Source: Bacteroidota bacterium (lineage in GTDB: Bacteria; Bacteroidota; Bacteroidia; Chitinophagales; Chitinophagaceae). Taken from it: a stretch of 64,000 nucleotides of DNA. The notes under the pieces are model-generated. The model searched no databases. It worked only from the letters and a program-made list of their open reading frames with translations, and was not told where the DNA came from. Below, piece by piece: positions 55,046-63,709 of this stretch. The position numbers and the translations under genes are program-made. Numbering within the stretch: position 1 is the first letter of the stretch; every line of letters starts with the position of its first letter. The DNA lies in the NCBI GenBank assembly GCA_018266555.1, contig JAFEAF010000019.1, positions 1 to 64,000 on the forward strand. Direction: 5' to 3'.

Positions 55046-56284
55046 ATGCAAAAATTAGCTCTAACACTGCTGCTGGCTTTTATGACTGCCAGGCTATTTT
55101 CACAAAGTATTGACGATGTAAAAAAATATGCCATTTTGCAAAAATGGGAAGATGCAAAAACAAATGTTGACAAATTTCTTTCTGTTGAAAAAAATACCAA
55201 AAATGCTGAAGGCTGGTATTATAAAGGTTATATCTACGCTGAATTAGCCAAGTTACCAAACTACGCAGGCACCAACACCCGGATGCAGGCATTTGAAGCC
55301 TTTAAAAAATACCAGGAGTTGGATCCAAAAAATGAAATGATGAAAGAAAACCAGAATGGAGAATTTTTTGGCTTATATAATGCTTATTTTGATGATGGCG
55401 TTGCAAAATATAATTCTAAAAATTACGGAGATGCTTTTACAGATTTTAAAAATGCATTAATGGTAGAAGGGTATATTAAATCAAAAAACTATTCTTATAA
55501 AAGTTTTTCTTTTCCTGCTCTGGATACACAATTGACACAAAATACTGCATTGGCAGCCTACCTGAATAAAGACAGCGCCAATGCGGCTGCTTATTATCAG
55601 AAACTAGCAGATGCCAAAGTGGTTGGTGAGAATTTTACAGATATTTACCAATTCCTGGTTGAGTATTTCAATGCTAAAAATGATATAGCCAACAGGGATA
55701 AATACCTGGGAATAGCTAAAGAGTTATATCCTAAAAATTCAAACTGGGAAGATTATGAATGGAAATTTGCAGGAAATGATCCGCAGAAAAAAGATAACGT
55801 ATTAGCTGAATACCCTAACAGTTATTCCCTTTATTATAATTATGCCGCCGAGTTATTCAATGAATTATATACTTCTGAAAAGAAACCTGATGATTACATA
55901 GCTAAGCAGAACAAACTTGATTCAATCACATTAAAAGCCATTAGAATTGACAATGCAAGGCCAGAAGGCAACCTGCTGATGGCAAGACATCTTTTAAATG
56001 AAGTGTATGATATGGAAGATGCTTATAGCGCCATCAAAGGTACTAAACCCGATGACGTGAAAAAGAAAAATGATCTGATGACAAAAATTAATTCGACTTA
56101 TGATCAAGTCGGTTTGAAATATGCAAAGGCAGCTTATGATACGTATAATGCAATGACAACAATGAAGCCTTATGAAAAAGGAAACTATAAAGTTGCAGTG
56201 AATCTGCTTCTTGGTTACTGGGAATACAAAAAGGATGCTGCCAAAGTCAAAGAGTTTCAGGATAAAATGAAATCTCAGGATTAA
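55046..56284 (+). CDS. Exported TPR protein
   Basis: A 412-residue exported protein. The start ATG at 55046 gives a signal peptide (MQKLALTLLLAFMTARLFSQ); an ATG 33 bases upstream adds a non-hydrophobic leader. TPR-like units follow: KNAEGWYYKGYIYAELAKL, DGVAKYNSKNYGDAFTDFKNA and NTALAAYLNKDSANAAAYYQKLADA, with more helical repeats up to residue 400. No catalytic motif is visible. A protein-binding role in the periplasm is likely. It starts 53 bases after gyrA and may be co-transcribed with it; a strong terminator follows. Confidence 0.8.
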   Translation: MQKLALTLLLAFMTARLFSQSIDDVKKYAILQKWEDAKTNVDKFLSVEKNTKNAEGWYYKGYIYAELAKLPNYAGTNTRMQAFEAFKKYQELDPKNEMMKENQNGEFFGLYNAYFDDGVAKYNSKNYGDAFTDFKNALMVEGYIKSKNYSYKSFSFPALDTQLTQNTALAAYLNKDSANAAAYYQKLADAKVVGENFTDIYQFLVEYFNAKNDIANRDKYLGIAKELYPKNSNWEDYEWKFAGNDPQKKDNVLAEYPNSYSLYYNYAAELFNELYTSEKKPDDYIAKQNKLDSITLKAIRIDNARPEGNLLMARHLLNEVYDMEDAYSAIKGTKPDDVKKKNDLMTKINSTYDQVGLKYAKAAYDTYNAMTTMKPYEKGNYKVAVNLLLGYWEYKKDAAKVKEFQDKMKSQD

Positions 56285-56324
56285 ACTGTTTCGCATAGCA
56301 GGAGAGTACTCTTGCATTTATTAA

Positions 56325-56353
56325 AAAAAAGGTTTCTGGATGAAACCTTTTTT
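56325..56353 (+). terminator. Strong rho-independent terminator
   Basis: AAAAAAGGTTTC at 56325-56336 and GAAACCTTTTTT at 56342-56353 form a perfect 12-bp stem with a 5-base loop and a T-run, 40 bases after the stop of the TPR gene. Confidence 0.9.
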
Positions 56354-56410
56354 GCTTGTAATAAATAGCTTTTAAGTTTCAACTTAACATAATATAAATT
56401 ATAGGAAATC

Positions 56411-56866
56411 ATGGCAGGTATTTTATACAATTTGATAACTTGACCTTTTGTAATCGAATTGTAAAGTGGATAGGTAATTCACAACAACGATTTGATGAAT
56501 TGGTTGAGATTTTGTTGAATGAGGAAGAATATCGTGTTGTACAAAGAGCAGCATGGCCTTTAAGTTATTCTGCAATTAATATTCCACACCTGATGAAAAA
56601 AAATTGTGAAAATTAATTCATAATCTTCGTAAGCCGGCTTTGCCTGTATCCGTTAAAAGAAAAGAATTACAATTTGTTTGCTGCTGATTGTTCCAAAACG
56701 TTTTCATGGCGAACTGATGAGTTTGTGCTTTGAATATATTTCTTCAGTGAATAAAACGGTAGCTGTAAAAACTTTTTCCATGAATCTGCAGCGTTTAAAA
56801 GCCGTACGGAGAAGTTACTGAAACAATTATGAAAGCTATTTCTTCTTTGGCCTATAAAACTCAGTA
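56411..56866 (+). pseudogene. Frameshifted HEAT-like repeat protein gene
   Basis: Three reading frames successively encode parts of one protein. From 56440 to 56616: NRIVKWIGNSQQRFDELVEI and EEEYRVVQRAAWPLSYSAINIPHLMKKN, then a stop. From 56610: KLIHNLRKPALPVSVKR, joined if one A is restored in the A-run near 56610. From about 56692: IVPKRFHGELMSLCFEYI with TVAVKTFSMN; and from about 56803: YGEVTETIMKAISSLAYKTQ to a stop at 56866. These blocks match, in order, a HEAT-like repeat family I recall from Bacteroidota (RVVQRAAWPLSY is distinctive). At least three frameshifts and a degraded start mean it is not functional. Its end overlaps the convergent NDH-2 gene. Confidence 0.82.
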
Positions 56867-58098
56867 AAAATCAAACGAAGGTTTTGATCATAAGTAATGT
56901 AATTATATAACCAGTTGCTGAAAACAAAGAACCTGTTTTTAACGCCGAGTATCAGCATCAGGTGTAAGCCCATCCAAATCATCCATGCTATGAAACCTCC
57001 AAAATGAATTGGTGGGCGAGGAACATCTACAACAGCCAGGTTGCGTCCGACAGTTGCCATCGAGCCTTTATCTTTATATTCGAACCCGGAAAAATGAAGC
57101 GCTACTCCCCTCGTTAAATTCTTTGCCAAAAATATTGCTTGCTGAATAGCGACCGGTGCTACTTGCGGATGGCCGTTTGGGTATTTTGGTGTCGTCATGT
57201 ATGCAAGATCGCCGATGCTGTATATATTATTGTAGGCAGTTAGGCGACACATGCGGTCCACAACAAGCCGGTTGCCCCTGGCGATGAGGCTTTTGTCTAT
57301 ACCACCCGGAATATTCCCTTTAATACCGGCTGCCCATATTAAGGTTGCCGCCTGAAGTGTATTTCCATCCTGCAATACTACATTTTGGCCATCATAATCT
57401 TTTACTAGTTGGTGTAGCAAAACCTGTACACCAAGCTTTTCAAGGTACTGTTTTGATCTGTTTGAAGACTTTTCACTCATTGTGCCCAAAGTTTTACCTG
57501 TTCCTTCAACCAGATAAATATTCATTTTCGAAAAATCAAGTTCCGGATAGTCTTTGGGTAAAACATATTTTTTCATTTCAGCCAAAGCACCAGATAATTC
57601 CACACCGGTAGGTCCACCGCCCACCACAACAATATTCATCATTCGTTGCAAAATATCTTTATCTGTAATTGTCAAAGCATCCTCCAAAGTCTGAATAAGG
57701 CGGTGCCTGATTTGCAAAGCTTCCACGGTGGATTTCATCGGGAAGCTATTCTCTGAAATATTTTGATTGTTAAAAAAATTTGTATCGGCTCCCATGGCTA
57801 ATACCAATACTTCATAACTAATATCACCGGTATTAGTGATAATTTTATTTTCGGCAGGGACAATCTGCTGTAAGGTATCAAGACGTATACGAACATTTTT
57901 ACTTTTCTGAAATACTTTACGCAGAGGAAATGAAATATTACTGGCATCGAGGCCGCTGGTAGCTACCTGGTAAAATAATGGTTGAAATTGATGGTAATTG
58001 AACCGGTCAATTAATACGACTTCAATTCCTTTTTTGTTATTCAGTTTACGGGCCAGTTTTAATCCGCCAAACCCGGCACCTACGATAACGACTTTCAT
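56836..58098 (-). CDS. ndh: Type II NADH dehydrogenase (NDH-2)
   Basis: A 420-residue FAD enzyme that oxidises NADH and reduces quinone without pumping protons. The FAD site is VVIVGAGFGGLKLARKL (3-19), the NAD site is VVVGGGPTGVELSGAL (157-172) and IYSIGDLAYM marks the second FAD contact. FNYHQFQPLFYQVATSGLD is the usual quinone-binding region. The C-terminus has a hydrophobic membrane-anchoring stretch (FGGFIAWMIWMGLHLMLILG) and a basic tail. Length and motifs fit respiratory NDH-2. Its last codons overlap the remains of the HEAT-like pseudogene. Confidence 0.93.
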   Translation of the reverse strand: MKVVIVGAGFGGLKLARKLNNKKGIEVVLIDRFNYHQFQPLFYQVATSGLDASNISFPLRKVFQKSKNVRIRLDTLQQIVPAENKIITNTGDISYEVLVLAMGADTNFFNNQNISENSFPMKSTVEALQIRHRLIQTLEDALTITDKDILQRMMNIVVVGGGPTGVELSGALAEMKKYVLPKDYPELDFSKMNIYLVEGTGKTLGTMSEKSSNRSKQYLEKLGVQVLLHQLVKDYDGQNVVLQDGNTLQAATLIWAAGIKGNIPGGIDKSLIARGNRLVVDRMCRLTAYNNIYSIGDLAYMTTPKYPNGHPQVAPVAIQQAIFLAKNLTRGVALHFSGFEYKDKGSMATVGRNLAVVDVPRPPIHFGGFIAWMIWMGLHLMLILGVKNRFFVFSNWLYNYITYDQNLRLIFTEFYRPKKK

Positions 58099-58198
58099 AG
58101 AACTTGCATTAGTAAAATTGTAAATACAAGATCGAAAAACTTCAATGTAAAGTTAACCCTGCATCAATATTATTCTTTTCGATTCCCGAAAATCATTT

Positions 58199-59437
58199 TT
58201 AATATAGCATCCTGACTTTAATTGTCTGCTTAACTTCTTTGAGTAACTGGAATGCCTGCGCTGAGATTTTTTGATCCACATCAAGCACTACATAACCTAT
58301 ATCATCATTTGTTTTCAAATATTGAGCAAGAATATTGATATGATGTTTTGAAAGCTGTGTATTAATTTCTGAAAGCACCCCCGGTACATTGCTATGAATA
58401 TGTAAAATGCGGTGGGCACCTTCCTGTGGCGGTAGTGATAATGCCGGCACTGTATGCGAACCATTAGTAATGCCTTTTTCCAGGTAATTGAAAAGCTTTA
58501 CACTGACATCCTCACCTATATTCTGTTGTGCTTCTTCGGTAGAACCTCCTATATGAGGTGTGAGAATTACATTTGGACAATTTTGCAAAGGTGTTTGAAA
58601 TTTATCTCCATTTTTTTCAGGCTCCGATGGAAAAACATCAACAGCTGCACCGCCGATATATCCTTCCCGGATCGCTTTGCTCAATGAATCCAGGTCAACA
58701 ACTTCACCTCTTGCGTAATTAATCAGAATGGAACCTTTTTTAAAAAATTTCAGATTGCTTTTATTGATCAGATTTTTGGTTGCTGAAGTTTCCGGTACAT
58801 GAAGCGTAATAACATCAGAACGGCCCAATAATTCTTTTAGCGATTTTGCATCCAATGCATTGCCAAGCGGCAATTTAGTTTCAGTGTCATAAAATATAAC
58901 TTTCATTCCTAACGCTTCTGCCAAAACACTTACCTGTGATCCTATATTTCCATAACCGATTATTCCAAGTGTTTTACCACGCAGTTCATAACTGCCTTTG
59001 GCCTCTTTCATCCAGGTACCTTCATGTGCCGATTTATTTTTATCGGGAATACGACGTATCAGCATGATGGATGCGCCAATTACCAATTCGGCAACTGATC
59101 TTGTATTGGAATACGGTGCATTAAAAACCACTACTCCTTTTTTGGTAGCTTCTTTCAAATTTACCTGGTTCACTCCAATGCAAAAACAACCGATAGCCTG
59201 CAGCTTTTTTGCCGCTTCCAATACATTTTTTGTAATCTGTGTTTTTGAACGGATACCGAGAATATGTACATCTTTGATTTCATTGATGAGTTCTTCTTCC
59301 GTCAATGCTTTACTGATCTTTTCCACCTGGACATAACCTTGCTGACGAAAATTCTTTACCGCTATATCACTGATATTTTCCAAAAAAAGTATCCGGATTT
59401 TTTCTTTCGGGTAACTGGTGTTTGAAACTGTTGTCAT
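58199..59437 (-). CDS. serA: D-3-phosphoglycerate dehydrogenase
   Basis: A 412-residue enzyme for the first step of serine synthesis, oxidising 3-phosphoglycerate with NAD. The start at 59437 (MTTVSNTSYPKEKIRILFLE) is preferred: the -7 box of the promoter lies at once upstream and excludes the longer form. Motifs: NAD-binding TLGIIGYGNIGSQVSVLAEA, catalytic Arg in INYARGEVVDL, a Glu in DVFPSEP and the His in LTPHIGGSTEEAQ. A C-terminal ACT domain (about 335-412, RILHIHSNVPGVLSEINTQL) allows feedback by serine. It is divergent from the beta-lactamase-fold lipoprotein gene. Confidence 0.93.
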   Translation of the reverse strand: MTTVSNTSYPKEKIRILFLENISDIAVKNFRQQGYVQVEKISKALTEEELINEIKDVHILGIRSKTQITKNVLEAAKKLQAIGCFCIGVNQVNLKEATKKGVVVFNAPYSNTRSVAELVIGASIMLIRRIPDKNKSAHEGTWMKEAKGSYELRGKTLGIIGYGNIGSQVSVLAEALGMKVIFYDTETKLPLGNALDAKSLKELLGRSDVITLHVPETSATKNLINKSNLKFFKKGSILINYARGEVVDLDSLSKAIREGYIGGAAVDVFPSEPEKNGDKFQTPLQNCPNVILTPHIGGSTEEAQQNIGEDVSVKLFNYLEKGITNGSHTVPALSLPPQEGAHRILHIHSNVPGVLSEINTQLSKHHINILAQYLKTNDDIGYVVLDVDQKISAQAFQLLKEVKQTIKVRMLY

Positions 59438-59441
59438 GTCA

Positions 59442-59470
59442 CAAATATACTCTCTTAACAATATGGCAAA
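59442..59470 (-). promoter_or_regulatory. serA promoter, probably leaderless
   Basis: On the minus strand TTTG (59470-59467), 17 bases, then TATATTTG (59449-59442), a full match to the Bacteroidota promoter. The serA ATG at 59437 begins four bases after the -7 box, about where transcription should start, so the mRNA would have almost no leader. Confidence 0.65.
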
Positions 59471-59497
59471 TTAAACATGGGGAAAAGTTATGATCTC

Positions 59498-59524
59498 TTG
59501 CAAACTTCTATTATTTTACATTTG
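59498..59524 (+). promoter_or_regulatory. Promoter of the beta-lactamase-fold lipoprotein gene
   Basis: TTG at 59498-59500, 16 bases, then TACATTTG at 59517-59524. The GTG start at 59539 follows 14 bases later. The region is shared with the divergent serA promoter about 30 bases to the left. Confidence 0.6.
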
Positions 59525-59538
59525 CATAAACCGACTTT

Positions 59539-60795
59539 GTGAAAAACCAATTTGTTTTTATCAGCTTACTGACGATTGTTTGTAGTTGCACAAACGCCCT
59601 CTCTGAAAAAAAAGTGTCAAAAGCTGAAGTTCCCATTATAAAACAAGAGACCGGGCTACTCTTCAATAAAATAAGCGCCTTCATGAATGAAGAACTGCTG
59701 ACCAAAGGATTCAATGGCAGCATCCTTGTAGCGCATAACGACACAGTTGTATATGAAAATTATTTTGGGAAAGTTGATTTGAGAAAAAATGATCCTATTA
59801 CCGAAAACACTGCGATACATCTTGCCTCTACAGGTAAGACATTAACCGCCGTGGCGGTGTTGCAAATGATCCAGGATGGAAAACTTTCTTTGGAAGACAG
59901 TTTGGGGAAATTTTTCCCCGGTTTCCCATATACAGGCATAACGGTGCGGATGTTGCTCAGTCATCACAGTGGTTTACCGAATTATCTTTATTTTATCGAC
60001 GACAGTATGTGGGATAAAACTAAGAATGTAACTAACCAGGATGTTTTAGACCTATTATTTTCTCACAAACCAAATGCGTATTTCTCCCCTGGCGCAAAAT
60101 ATGGATATAGCAACACCAATTTCGTTTTATTGGCATTGATCATTGAAAAACTCAGCGGAGAAAAGTACCCGGAGTATATGAAAGAACATTTTTTTAACCC
60201 GTTAGGAATGTATAACACATTTGTGTTTACCTCCAATGATTCGGCTAACGCTACTCCGTCTTTTAATTACAACAACCATATATGGCAACCTGATTTTTTA
60301 GACCGGACTTATGGTGATAAAAATATTTATTCTACTCCTCTTGATCTTTTCCGCTGGAGCCGGGCTTTGTTTAGCGGGAAACTACTTAATACATCAGTAT
60401 TAGATTCTGCATTTACCCCACAGCAATTCGCCACGAAGAAGAATTTAAAAAATATTACACCTATGCATCAATATGGGTTGGGCTTCCGGCTGTTGTTTAC
60501 TCCTAATGGTAAAAAGATAATTTATCATTTTGGGCGATGGCATGGTTTCAATGCTGCCTTTGCAAGACTGGAAGATGAAAAAGTGACGATCATCATTCTT
60601 GGAAACCGGTTTAACAAGATGATTTATTATGCTGCACGAATGTCATATAATCTCTTCGGGAATTATTTTGCAGATCCTGATCATGAGATAGAAGATAATA
60701 ATGAGCCGGATCAGGCCAAACATAGCAAACCCACGCATCTTCATAAAGCCAAAGTCATTCACAAAAAAGCCAAGACAAAAAAACCATCCCGTTAA
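59539..60795 (+). CDS. Beta-lactamase-fold serine hydrolase lipoprotein
   Basis: A 418-residue lipoprotein starting with GTG (59539); the signal MKNQFVFISLLTIVCSC ends in a lipobox-like IVCSC. The hydrolase domain has the SxxK motif STGK in LASTGKTLTAVAV, YSN in YGYSNTNFVLLALI, and a HFGRWHGFN third motif. These define the penicillin-binding/class C beta-lactamase superfamily. The C-terminal 35 residues are a Lys/His-rich basic tail. The substrate is unknown; a DD-peptidase or esterase role is possible. The NAD(P)HX repair gene follows 40 bases later. Confidence 0.88.
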   Translation: MKNQFVFISLLTIVCSCTNALSEKKVSKAEVPIIKQETGLLFNKISAFMNEELLTKGFNGSILVAHNDTVVYENYFGKVDLRKNDPITENTAIHLASTGKTLTAVAVLQMIQDGKLSLEDSLGKFFPGFPYTGITVRMLLSHHSGLPNYLYFIDDSMWDKTKNVTNQDVLDLLFSHKPNAYFSPGAKYGYSNTNFVLLALIIEKLSGEKYPEYMKEHFFNPLGMYNTFVFTSNDSANATPSFNYNNHIWQPDFLDRTYGDKNIYSTPLDLFRWSRALFSGKLLNTSVLDSAFTPQQFATKKNLKNITPMHQYGLGFRLLFTPNGKKIIYHFGRWHGFNAAFARLEDEKVTIIILGNRFNKMIYYAARMSYNLFGNYFADPDHEIEDNNEPDQAKHSKPTHLHKAKVIHKKAKTKKPSR

Positions 60796-60835
60796 TCATT
60801 TCTTTTTTGCAAATTGTTTCTCACCTTTATGGTCA

Positions 60836-62347
60836 ATGAAACTACTTTCTGCCAAACAGATAAAAGATTGGGATCAATTTACCATTCTACATGAACCCAT
60901 CACTTCTATAGATTTAATGGAAAGAGCAGCCTTTAAATGTGTGGAATGGCTGGAGCAGCATCATTATACAGACAAACAACTTTTTATTTTTTGCGGTAAA
61001 GGGAATAATGGAGGAGACGGTTTGGCAATAGCAAGAATGCTGTCCAAACAAATTATTCCTGTTTCCGTTTATATTTTAGAAACAGGTCAAAAAGGATCAG
61101 AAGACTTTCAGTTAAATCTCATAAAGCTTCAACAAAATTCTCATAAAGACATTCATTTCATTCAGAATGAAAATGCAATCCCCGTATTTCCATCCTATGC
61201 AGTTATCATTGATGCATTGTTTGGTTCAGGGTTGAACCGCCCCGTAGATGGTGTTATGTCAAAACTTATTGAACATATCAATCGGTCCGGCTGTGAAATT
61301 ATTTCCATTGATGTTCCCAGTGGATTATTCATTGACAGTTCATCAAAAAATAATCCAGTAATCAAAGCAAGACATATTTTAAGTATTCAATCTACAAAAT
61401 TAGCCTTCCTTATATCTGAAAATGCTGATTACATCGGGCAGGTTCATAATATAGACATCGGGTTGAAAAAAGAATTTTTTTCAACTGTCGACATTAAAAA
61501 TGAATTGATTGAAGACGATTTAATCCGGAACATTTATAAACACAGGGCCCCTTTTACTCATAAAGGAAATTTTGGACATGCCCTGTTAGTGGCAGGGAGC
61601 TATGGAAAAATGGGCGCTGTTGTTTTAGCTGCTGAAGCCTGTATACGAAGTGGCGTTGGATTGCTCACCTGTCACATTCCCCAATGTGGTTATATTATTT
61701 TACAAACTGCATTACCGGAAGCGATGACACTTACTGATTTTAATTCTTCTTTTATTACACATGTTGAATCGGATCTTTCAAAATTTAATGTAGTAGGTAT
61801 TGGCCCCGGTCTTGGTACTGCCAAGGAAACAAGGACTGCGCTGAAACAATTATTACAACAATTCAGAAAACCCGTTGTGATTGACGCCGATGGGTTGAAT
61901 TGTATTTCGCTGGAAAACGAAATACTTGCAACTCTCCCGCCCCAGTCAATTTTGACTCCACACCCCAGGGAATTTGATCGTTTGTTTGGGATTAGTGGTA
62001 ATGATTTTGAAAGAATCGAAAAGGCATTGTTATATGCAAAGTCATTGGGCTGTGTAATTATTTTAAAAAGCCATCATACCTTTATTGCAACACCATCCGG
62101 CAAAGGTTATTTTAATAATACAGGCAATGCAGGTATGGCTACCGGAGGCAGTGGTGATGTATTGACAGGAATATTAACTGGGATTTTAGCACAGGGGTAT
62201 AGTTCAGTGGATGCCGCCATCATTGCTGTTTATCTGCATGGGTTGGCCGGAGATCTAGCTGCCAGAAATCTTTCACAAGAAGCATTGATTGCCGGAGATA
62301 TTACTGATTATCTCGGTAAAGCATTTTTACAAATTTCAACCTATTAA
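60836..62347 (+). CDS. nnr: Bifunctional NAD(P)H-hydrate epimerase/dehydratase
   Basis: A 503-residue fusion that repairs damaged NAD(P)H hydrates. The ATG at 60836 (MKLLSAKQIKDWDQFTI) is the start; the frame is open further upstream inside the previous gene but lacks family character. The N-terminal epimerase (NnrE, 1-215) has IFCGKGNNGGDGLAIAR and IDALFGSGLNRP; the C-terminal ADP/ATP-dependent dehydratase (NnrD, 225-503) has HKGNFGHALLVAGSYGKMGA, IGPGLGT, VIDADGLN and GGSGDVLTGI. The E-D fusion is usual in bacteria. It is a housekeeping metabolite-repair enzyme, on the same strand as the upstream hydrolase gene. Confidence 0.93.
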   Translation: MKLLSAKQIKDWDQFTILHEPITSIDLMERAAFKCVEWLEQHHYTDKQLFIFCGKGNNGGDGLAIARMLSKQIIPVSVYILETGQKGSEDFQLNLIKLQQNSHKDIHFIQNENAIPVFPSYAVIIDALFGSGLNRPVDGVMSKLIEHINRSGCEIISIDVPSGLFIDSSSKNNPVIKARHILSIQSTKLAFLISENADYIGQVHNIDIGLKKEFFSTVDIKNELIEDDLIRNIYKHRAPFTHKGNFGHALLVAGSYGKMGAVVLAAEACIRSGVGLLTCHIPQCGYIILQTALPEAMTLTDFNSSFITHVESDLSKFNVVGIGPGLGTAKETRTALKQLLQQFRKPVVIDADGLNCISLENEILATLPPQSILTPHPREFDRLFGISGNDFERIEKALLYAKSLGCVIILKSHHTFIATPSGKGYFNNTGNAGMATGGSGDVLTGILTGILAQGYSSVDAAIIAVYLHGLAGDLAARNLSQEALIAGDITDYLGKAFLQISTY

Positions 62348-62356
62348 TAATTTATA

Positions 62357-62674
62357 CTAAGATAAAGAGCAAACCCAGGCCATTTTGTAATGATTTTCTT
62401 TTTCCCGGGTGCAGGTAAAAAGGAAACATGTATCAAATAATGAATTGATAAAATCTTTCTCATCAGAAAGTACAAGGTCACCTAATGCATAGCCCTCCAA
62501 TGAAGAAGTTAAAATGGATTGCCATTCACCCCCAAGCAATTCTAAATTGTAGTTGTCATGGTCACGACGAGCTAACTTTTCTACCAGGTTTTGAAGGTAA
62601 CCCGGCTCCTGTAGAACTGCGCTGATAACTACAGTACAATTTCCCCTATTGCTTTTATTAAAAGGTTTTTTCAT
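62357..62674 (-). CDS. Small protein, unknown function
   Basis: A 105-residue soluble protein with a basic start (MKKPFNKSNRGNCTVVISAV) and an alpha/beta pattern: ISAVLQEPGYLQNLVEKLAR, LELLGGEWQSILTSSLEGYA and a closing CFLFTCTREKENHYKMAWVC. There is no signal peptide or membrane segment. I do not recognise a family. It converges with the NAD(P)HX repair gene, the stops nine bases apart. The 286 bases upstream (62675-62960) hold no recognisable signal. Confidence 0.5.
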   Translation of the reverse strand: MKKPFNKSNRGNCTVVISAVLQEPGYLQNLVEKLARRDHDNYNLELLGGEWQSILTSSLEGYALGDLVLSDEKDFINSLFDTCFLFTCTREKENHYKMAWVCSLS

Positions 62675-62960
62675 GATTGGCCTTTAAAAATTTATTTAAT
62701 TTGATACATCGAAAATTGGATCCAGGATAGAAATAATGGTTAGGGGTACATCAGTAACAAACAAAATACAGACCAGCTATTCCTTATTGCAATCGAATCT
62801 TTTATTCTTCTGTTGTACTAAAAAAAATGGAGTACTTGTAGGATATTCACTACAACAAATATCAAGCCGATTTATCATCTGGATGGTTGTAAATTTAAAC
62901 TCAGAGTGATTGAAGCTACCCTCAGTATGGCAATTTCACCAGAAATATACAAATCAGGGG

Positions 62961-63332
62961 TCACTTATCATTTTCAGCTTTCATCACTTCATTTTTGGCA
63001 AATAGTTTTTTAAAATAGTAGTGATATGTCATTGGCCCGGTTCCTTCGCTGATTGGAAATGCATTTACAAGCGACCATCCCTGCAAACCCATATAATTTA
63101 AAGCATCCACAACTGAATTGAATTTTTTCAATTTCCCCGTAACTTCATCTCTCATTCTTTTATCCCCGGAGAAAAACCTTCTTTCTTCACCAAAGTTTAC
63201 ATCAATTGTTACTTTACTTGATAGAAATCTTCCCTGGGCTACCAGTTCGCAATATTGTTCAACTTTAGTAGTGTCCTGAGCTAAAATTACTTTTGTTGAA
63301 AGCATGAATATGGATACCAGGAATAGTTTCAT
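62961..63332 (-). CDS. Small exported protein, unknown function
   Basis: A 123-residue exported protein with a signal peptide (1-19, MKLFLVSIFMLSTKVILAQ). The mature part is alpha/beta (YCELVAQGRFLSSKVTIDVN, then FNSVVDALNYMGLQGWSLVN and MTYHYYFKKLF), a pattern found in small DUF4177-like periplasmic domains, but the match is weak. It is a single gene. The region between it and the pyrophosphatase gene (63333-63709) holds only the promoter of the latter. Confidence 0.6.
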   Translation of the reverse strand: MKLFLVSIFMLSTKVILAQDTTKVEQYCELVAQGRFLSSKVTIDVNFGEERRFFSGDKRMRDEVTGKLKKFNSVVDALNYMGLQGWSLVNAFPISEGTGPMTYHYYFKKLFAKNEVMKAENDK

Positions 63333-63635
63333 AAAATGTGATTTTTATATAAATTATTTGCATTTACTTTCTATAAAGCACCTTTTGCATAGTCCATTGC
63401 TTAAATTTCCTATGCCTCATTTTTAAATATTCCGCCAATTCTTGAATGATTGAATCAGTTGTTTTCAAATTTATGAAAAAATGAAAAGAGGCTTAATAAG
63501 AGGTGTGTTTGCTTCAACATTACCGGTAAAACCTTTTTTTTATCAAAAATTACTTTTACCCTGCTTCGAAATAAAGGATGATTTTCCCTATTCTTCTCCC
63601 CTATCCATAAATTATAAAATTTCCATTTCATACCC

Positions 63636-63643
63636 TATCTTTG
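63636..63643 (+). promoter_or_regulatory. -7 box of the membrane pyrophosphatase gene
   Basis: TATCTTTG fits TAnnTTTG exactly, 66 bases before the ATG at 63710. A convincing -33 box is not seen. Confidence 0.5.
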
Positions 63644-63709
63644 CCGCCCCTGACCAATATAGGTTTGGGGTTGAGAAATTCTTTAAAACTGCATTAAGAA
63701 TCAACGTTT

